This document shows, piece after piece, positions 5,974 through 8,410 of a stretch of DNA of 8,410 nucleotides. Position 1 is the first letter of the stretch, and each line of letters starts with the position of its first letter. Position numbers and translations under genes: made by a program. The notes beneath the pieces are model-generated. The model searched no databases and was not told where the DNA came from. It worked only from the letters and a program-made list of their open reading frames with translations. Source of the stretch: an uncultured Polyangiaceae bacterium (GTDB taxonomy: Bacteria; Myxococcota_A; Polyangia; Polyangiales; Houyiibacteriaceae); NCBI GenBank assembly GCA_947258625.1, contig CAMYJN010000073.1, positions 1 through 8,410 on the forward strand, written 5' to 3'.

Positions 5974-7476
5974 GGGCTCCGCAACGATTTCGCCTGCGGC
6001 GAGCGCGTCGCGAAGGAGCCTCTTCAGGGTCTTGCCGCTCGCTCCCCGGGGAAGCTCTTTCACGAACGCGTACCGACGGGGGAGCTTGTACGGCGCCAAC
6101 CGCTCTCGCGCCCAAGCGTCGAGCTCGCAGGCGCTGACCTTGCGGCTCGTGGCGACGACGGCAACGACTTCTTCGCCGTAGTACTCGTCTGCCCGTCCGA
6201 CCACCGCCGCGTCCTTCACTGCACCGTGATCAGCGAGCACAGCCTCAATCTCAGAGGGGTAGATGCTCGCTCCACCGCGAAGAATGAGGTCCTTGCTTCG
6301 ATCGACGATGGTGAGCCGGCCCTCGCCGTCGACGAAACCGATGTCACCCGTGTGAAGCCAGCCGCCGCGCATGACATGAGCGGTGGCCAGCTTGTCGTCG
6401 AGGTAGCCGGACATGAGGTTCTGCCCCCGAACCAGCACTTCACCGCGCTCCCCTCTCGGCACCTCGTTGCTGTGCTCGTTCGCAATACGGAGCTCGACCC
6501 CGGCGACTGGTTTCCCGGATGACCCCGCGACGGCCTCGTCGGGCGGTGCGTTGATCGCGGTCAGGTTGGCTTCGGTCAGCCCGTACGCTTGACGAACCGG
6601 GGCTCCCAGACGCTCTTCGGCACGAAGCCGCACATCCTCGGCGAGCGGCGCGCCTGCGCTCATGGACCAACGAAGTGCAGGCGGTGCCCTAAGGGTGGGT
6701 TCGTTCGCCCAAGCGACGAACATCGTGGGGACGCCGGGGATCCAGGTGATCCGATGGGCCGCGCAGAGCTCGAGCGTGCGGGTCGGGGAAAACTTGGGGA
6801 TGAAGACCGTCCTTGCGCCAGCGTAGAACGGGACGAGCAGCGTCGTGCGAATGCCGTAGGAGTGCGTCAGGGGCAGGGTGCCGAGGATTCGGTCGTCTGC
6901 TCCAAGATGCAGCGTGTGTTCGACGAGCGCCTGACTGTGGGCACCAAGTGAGCGGTGGGTGATGCACACCGCTTTTGCGGCGCCGGTCGTTCCCGAAGTG
7001 TAGAGCAGCATAGCCAGGGAGTCGGGCGTTACGGCGCAAGGAGCAGCCTCGCCCTCGAATCGCTCGAGCAGCTCATGGACCGGTAGGATCTCGGTCGGCG
7101 TACCTGCACGCGCTTTGCTTGCTTCTGCGACCTGGGCACACCCTGCGTCGGTGAGGAGGGCCCTGCAGCTCGCGTGCTCGAGCCGGAACGCGATTTCGTG
7201 AGCCGTCGACGAAACCGGGATGGGGAGCGTCGTACAGCCGGCGTAGACGGTGCCGAACCAAGCGGCTACGAAGTCCAGCCCATTCGCCGTGCAGATCGCG
7301 ACGCGATCGCCAGAGCCGAGGCCCCTGTCCATCAGCTGGGCGGCGACGCGGGACGCCTGCCGGTGCAATTCCGCGTAGCTGACGGCGAGGTCGCCGTGGC
7401 CCGCATCGATGATGGCCGTGCGGTTCGGGTCACGCCGCGCCCAACGATGCAGGAATGTCCCGACGTTTGCGGTCAT
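5947..7476 (-). CDS. AMP-forming acyl-CoA synthetase/ligase (ANL superfamily)
   Basis: The 509-residue product belongs to the acyl-adenylate-forming ANL family, which activates a carboxylic acid with ATP and transfers it to CoA or another acceptor. Signatures in order are the P-loop YTSGTTGAAK at 159-168, SMSAGAPL at 271-278, YGLTEAN at 298-304, GWLHTGD at 372-378, the hinge region DRSKDLILRGG at 392-402 with YPSEIE at 406-411, and the catalytic lysine K482 in RGASGK. All core residues are present and the length is that of single-domain fatty-acid or dicarboxylate CoA ligases. Start ATG 7476 is chosen because MTANVGTFLHRW begins the family-like N-terminus; the open frame reaches back to 7668, but this would run into the divergent oxidoreductase gene and adds Ser/Pro/Arg-rich sequence of no family character. 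No good ribosome binding site is seen. The substrate is not readable from the sequence; medium- or long-chain fatty acids are plausible. Confidence 0.92.
   Translation of the reverse strand: MTANVGTFLHRWARRDPNRTAIIDAGHGDLAVSYAELHRQASRVAAQLMDRGLGSGDRVAICTANGLDFVAAWFGTVYAGCTTLPIPVSSTAHEIAFRLEHASCRALLTDAGCAQVAEASKARAGTPTEILPVHELLERFEGEAAPCAVTPDSLAMLLYTSGTTGAAKAVCITHRSLGAHSQALVEHTLHLGADDRILGTLPLTHSYGIRTTLLVPFYAGARTVFIPKFSPTRTLELCAAHRITWIPGVPTMFVAWANEPTLRAPPALRWSMSAGAPLAEDVRLRAEERLGAPVRQAYGLTEANLTAINAPPDEAVAGSSGKPVAGVELRIANEHSNEVPRGERGEVLVRGQNLMSGYLDDKLATAHVMRGGWLHTGDIGFVDGEGRLTIVDRSKDLILRGGASIYPSEIEAVLADHGAVKDAAVVGRADEYYGEEVVAVVATSRKVSACELDAWARERLAPYKLPRRYAFVKELPRGASGKTLKRLLRDALAAGEIVAEPLSPHGLTE
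5975..6020. repeat. Interrupted stem-loop just past the antiporter stop
   Basis: GGCTCC (5975-5980) pairs with GGAGCC (6015-6020), and inside it TTCGC (5989-5993) pairs with GCGAA (6010-6014), with an 8-base bulge on the left side. The plus-strand copy is followed by TCTT. It could help end antiporter transcription inside the 3' end of the convergent ligase gene, but the T tract is poor and it lies in coding sequence. Confidence 0.25.
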
Positions 7477-7540
7477 CGGGGAGACGCTAGCATGAGGGCT
7501 GGGCCTGGACGGTAGCCGGCGGCGCGTTAGGCTTCGCCCC
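7477..7540. other. Short divergent intergenic region between ligase and oxidoreductase
   Basis: Only 64 bases separate the chosen start codons of these two divergent genes. The stretch is GC-rich and contains GCTAGC at 7486-7491, but I see no convincing -35/-10 pair on either strand and no strong ribosome binding site (an AGG at 7529-7531 lies 9 bases before ATG 7541). Promoters for both genes must overlap here or extend into the opposite coding region. Confidence 0.4.
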
Positions 7541-8410
7541 ATGCGCAAAGCCAAAGCGATTCGAATTCGTGAGCCCGGCGGGCCGGAGGTGCTCGAGGTC
7601 GGCGAGATCGAGCTACCCGCGCCCGGGCCGTCGCAAGTCTTGGTCGAGGTGGCCGCCGCGGGCCTCAACCGTGCAGATTGCCTCCAGCGGCGTGGATTTT
7701 ACCCGGCGCCTCCCGGGGTGCCGGCCGACGTGCCCGGCCTCGAGTTTGCCGGCCGGGTCGAATCGGTCGGTGACGAGGTGAGCGATTGGAAGGCCGGCGA
7801 CCGGGTGATGGGCATCGTAGGGGGCGGCTCGATGGCGACGCGGCTTCTCACCGAAGGGGCCGAGCTCATGCTCGTTCCCACCGAGTTATCGTTGGAAGAA
7901 GCAGCTGCGGTGCCCGAAGCTTTCCTTACGGCATACGATGCCATCGTTTTGCAGGGAGGCCTCCACGCGGGGCAGACGGTGCTCCTGCACGCGGTCGCAA
8001 GTGGCGTAGGCACAGCCGGGATTCAGATCGCCGACGCGATCGGCGCCTCGTCGGTTGGCACATCGCGCAGCGCACACAAGCTTCCGCGCTGCACCGAGCT
8101 CGGATTGACGCACGCCGTGCTCGTCGAGGATGGCCAATTCGCCGACAGCGTCCTCGCCGCGGCGCCGAATGGCGTCGACGTCATCCTCGACACGGTTGGC
8201 GCTGCGTACCTCTCGCAGAACATCAAGGTGATCGCAAAACAGGGCCGTCTCATCGTGATCGGTTTGATGGGTGGCGTGAAGGCCGAGCTTGCGCTCGGGG
8301 CGCTGTTGGCCAAACGCGCCTCGATTCACGGTTCCCTGCTCCGCAGCCGAGCCTCGTCGGAAAAAGCCGAGCTAACGAAGTCGTTCACAAGAGAAATGCT
8401 AGGAAAGTTC
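7541..8410 (+). CDS. NAD(P)H:quinone oxidoreductase / zinc-independent MDR protein (3' end beyond window)
   Basis: The frame is open from ATG 7541 through base 8410 with no stop, giving 290 codons; family members of the PIG3/quinone oxidoreductase type usually have about 325-335 residues, so a few dozen are missing. The N-terminal GroES-like domain (about 1-125) carries REPGGPEVLEV at 10-20 and GLNRADCLQRRGFYPAPPG at 41-59, the latter typical of PIG3-like enzymes. The GHE zinc-binding motif of alcohol dehydrogenases is absent, as is normal for quinone oxidoreductases. The Rossmann domain has ASGVGTAGIQIA at 153-164 in place of the usual GxxGxG-type loop, TSR at 174-176 with K180 suggesting NADPH preference, and DVILDTVG at 213-220. 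The expected reaction is one-electron or two-electron reduction of quinones or reactive enones by NADPH in the cytoplasm. It is transcribed divergently from the acyl-CoA ligase gene. The family is clear, but the true substrate is not. Confidence 0.92.
   Translation, partial: MRKAKAIRIREPGGPEVLEVGEIELPAPGPSQVLVEVAAAGLNRADCLQRRGFYPAPPGVPADVPGLEFAGRVESVGDEVSDWKAGDRVMGIVGGGSMATRLLTEGAELMLVPTELSLEEAAAVPEAFLTAYDAIVLQGGLHAGQTVLLHAVASGVGTAGIQIADAIGASSVGTSRSAHKLPRCTELGLTHAVLVEDGQFADSVLAAAPNGVDVILDTVGAAYLSQNIKVIAKQGRLIVIGLMGGVKAELALGALLAKRASIHGSLLRSRASSEKAELTKSFTREMLGKF

Noticed and set aside
1..8410. Search for CRISPR arrays, insertion sequences, tRNA genes, phage genes and defence or toxin-antitoxin modules
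   Set aside because: No regular repeat-spacer pattern, transposase motif, terminal repeat, tRNA-like fold or recognised defence domain was seen.

Overview
The window is high-GC, densely packed bacterial DNA with long, clean protein genes and very little intergenic space. I see no tRNA, rRNA, CRISPR array, insertion sequence, prophage gene or integration site. The gene families (OmpR-type two-component system, membrane acyl-CoA desaturase, class-3 aldehyde dehydrogenase, NhaC antiporter, acyl-CoA ligase, quinone oxidoreductase) fit a Gram-negative heterotroph. A proteobacterial or myxobacterial (former Deltaproteobacteria) chromosome is my best guess, but this is an inference from gene style and cannot be settled from the sequence alone.

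Layout from left to right. Positions 1-869 hold the last 51 codons of a sensor histidine kinase and, translationally coupled to it by an ATGA overlap, an OmpR/PhoB-type response regulator, followed by a good intrinsic terminator. Positions 1001-1921 hold a delta-9-type fatty acid desaturase with all three histidine boxes and a hairpin just before its start codon. The 257-base gap at 1922-2178 contains a perfect 19-bp operator-like palindrome upstream of a class-3 aldehyde dehydrogenase (2179-3591). On the minus strand, 3588-4259 encodes an exported SRPBCC/START-like protein whose stop overlaps the dehydrogenase stop and whose start codon shares a CATG with the start of the plus-strand NhaC-type Na+/H+ antiporter (4258-5973). 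A minus-strand AMP-forming acyl-CoA ligase (5947-7476) converges on the antiporter with a 27-base overlap. It is divergent from a plus-strand MDR-type NAD(P)H:quinone oxidoreductase that starts at 7541 and runs off the right edge.

Several genes share a lipid theme: fatty aldehyde oxidation, acyl-CoA formation, acyl-chain desaturation, and perhaps lipid binding by the SRPBCC protein. They are on different strands and have separate signals, so they do not form one operon. The two-component system beside the desaturase invites the idea of membrane-lipid control, but the terminator between them shows that they are separate units. I found no convincing new defence, mobile or RNA-guided system. The most interesting signals are regulatory or architectural: the 19-bp palindrome before the aldehyde dehydrogenase, a second palindrome overlapping a -35-like box before the antiporter, and the minus-strand gene that overlaps its neighbours at both ends.
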